Part shown: piece after piece, positions 63,261 through 64,000 of the stretch
How the letters are laid out: each line of letters opens with the position of its first letter
Numbering within the stretch: position 1 is the stretch's first letter
Assembly: GCA_021299875.1 (NCBI GenBank)
Contig: JAJTEW010000002.1
Coordinates: forward strand, 186,001-250,000
Reading direction: 5' to 3'
DNA length: 64,000 bases
DNA from: Comamonadaceae bacterium
GTDB lineage: Bacteria > Pseudomonadota > Gammaproteobacteria > Burkholderiales > Burkholderiaceae_C
Notes under the pieces: model-generated
The model's database searches: none
Seen by the model: only the letters and a program-made list of their open reading frames with translations
Told to the model about the DNA's origin: nothing
Program-made: the position numbers and the translations under genes

Positions 63261-64000
63261 TCACTCCAGCAAATCCGCCTCGGTGCGCACCAGGTCGTTC
63301 CAGATGGTCTGGAAGTGCAGCCAACCGATGTATTCGCTGCCGACGTGTTCGCGGCTGTAGCGGGCGCGGTCTGGGGGCACCAGGCGCGGGGTTTGGCCTG
63401 TGGCCATCACGGCCAGTTGTTGCTTGCAGCAGCGCTCGAGCGCGATGAACCAAAAGGCTGCGGCCTCGATGCTGTGGCGGCTGGCGGTGAACAGGCCATG
63501 GTTTTGGTGGATGGCGGCTTTGACGCCCTTGAACCAATCGGCCACTTTCAGGCCTGCTTGGACTTCGACCGCCACTTGACCGGCTTCGTCGCCAATGACC
63601 ACATGGTCTTCAAAGAAAGCCGCCGCGTCTTGCGAGATGGGCAGCAGCGGCTGACCGAGCGAAGCGAAAGCCGTGCCGTACACCGTGTGGGCGTGGCACA
63701 TGGCCAAGATGTCGGGGTGCGCCTCGTGCACGGCGGCATGCAGCACAAACCCCGCGCGGTTGACCGCGTAGTCGCCCTCGATCACCTGGCCTTGGTGGTC
63801 CACCAAGATCAGGTTGGACACCTTGACCTGCGCAAAGTGCACCGCCATCGGGTTGGTCCAGTACAGGTGGGGGCGCTCGGGGTCGCGGATCGTCAGGTGC
63901 CCGGCAAAGCCGTAGTCCAGCCCGGCGCGGGCAAAGGCCCGGCAAGCCCCGGCCAGGCGCTCTTTGAGGTACTGGCGGTGTTGGGCATGGTTGTCAAAAG
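63261..64000 (-). CDS. Class II aldolase/adducin-family protein, 5' end outside the window
   Basis: The minus-strand frame is open through base 63998 with no stop; an internal ATG at 63848 is not the true start. About 245 residues are visible out of a usual 250-260. The zinc histidines are in CHAHTVYGTAF, and the beginning includes AGHLTIRDPERPHLYWTNP and NRAGFVLHAAVHEAHPD, with HQNHGLFTASRHS later. Members act as sugar-phosphate aldolases, decarboxylases or epimerases; the exact reaction is unknown. It converges on the SDR gene. Confidence 0.9.
   Translation of the reverse strand, partial: FDNHAQHRQYLKERLAGACRAFARAGLDYGFAGHLTIRDPERPHLYWTNPMAVHFAQVKVSNLILVDHQGQVIEGDYAVNRAGFVLHAAVHEAHPDILAMCHAHTVYGTAFASLGQPLLPISQDAAAFFEDHVVIGDEAGQVAVEVQAGLKVADWFKGVKAAIHQNHGLFTASRHSIEAAAFWFIALERCCKQQLAVMATGQTPRLVPPDRARYSREHVGSEYIGWLHFQTIWNDLVRTEADLLE

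Noticed and set aside
63848..64000. Apparent start of the aldolase at the internal ATG 63848
   Set aside because: The frame continues upstream to the window edge with conserved aldolase residues (FAGHLTIRDP), so the gene is cut by the window rather than starting there.

Overview
The window looks like a chromosomal segment of a betaproteobacterium, order Burkholderiales, most likely family Comamonadaceae (Limnohabitans, Rhodoferax or Polaromonas-like). I infer this from the overall protein resemblance, the layout of the cytochrome oxidase locus (DUF2244, coxB with a cytochrome c tail, coxA, a tiny assembly protein, ctaG, DUF2970, coxC, DUF2909, SURF1, ctaA, ctaB, SCO), the Bug-type receptor with tctBA, and the box benzoyl-CoA genes. 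No tRNA, rRNA, CRISPR array, insertion sequence or phage gene was seen.

Region 1 (1-27444) is an aromatic-acid and formate island. It opens with the end of boxC, then boxB and boxA, enzymes of aerobic benzoyl-CoA epoxidation. Seven bases after boxA begins an NAD-linked formate dehydrogenase pair, a fused NuoE/NuoF-type beta subunit and a molybdopterin alpha subunit. BoxC chemistry releases formate, so this order suggests recycling of that formate to CO2 and NADH. Next come DUF3305, DUF3306, a polyferredoxin broken by a 19-bp tandem duplication, and a TorD-type chaperone. A TRAP transporter plus amidase cassette follows. Then comes a second formate dehydrogenase (a Tat-dependent small protein, catalytic, four-cluster and cytochrome b subunits, two small exported proteins, fdhD). 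The island ends with a crotonase, paaG, paaI and paaK for phenylacetate. Between boxB and boxA, 465 bases without a gene hold three related long hairpins with a conserved loop and differing but self-complementary stems.

Region 2 (27446-33121) is mixed housekeeping: apaH, an H-NS-family gene behind an AT-rich gap, uppS outside its usual neighbourhood, a cysteine-rich hypothetical membrane protein, a MaoC hydratase, trmL, comF and a BioC-like methyltransferase.

Region 3 (33217-42874) is the complete aa3-type cytochrome c oxidase locus with heme A synthesis and copper delivery. Region 4 (42970-55709) holds rpoH with a perfect CIRCE operator in front of it, ftsY, a pair of M16 peptidase-like genes (one active, one lacking the zinc motif), rsmD, coaD, recJ, an RpfE-like gene, lolCD, tatD and a spermidine-synthase-like gene.

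Region 5 (55855-64000) is transport and peripheral metabolism: tctB, tctA, a terminator, a Bug receptor, a gamma-glutamyltransferase-like protein, an exported alpha/beta hydrolase, an EamA exporter, an SDR oxidoreductase and a class II aldolase cut by the window end.

The most notable points are the box/formate dehydrogenase coupling, the covarying hairpin family, the tandem-duplication frameshift in the polyferredoxin, and HrcA-type control of rpoH. All functional statements are from reading the sequence and family knowledge; no searches were run.
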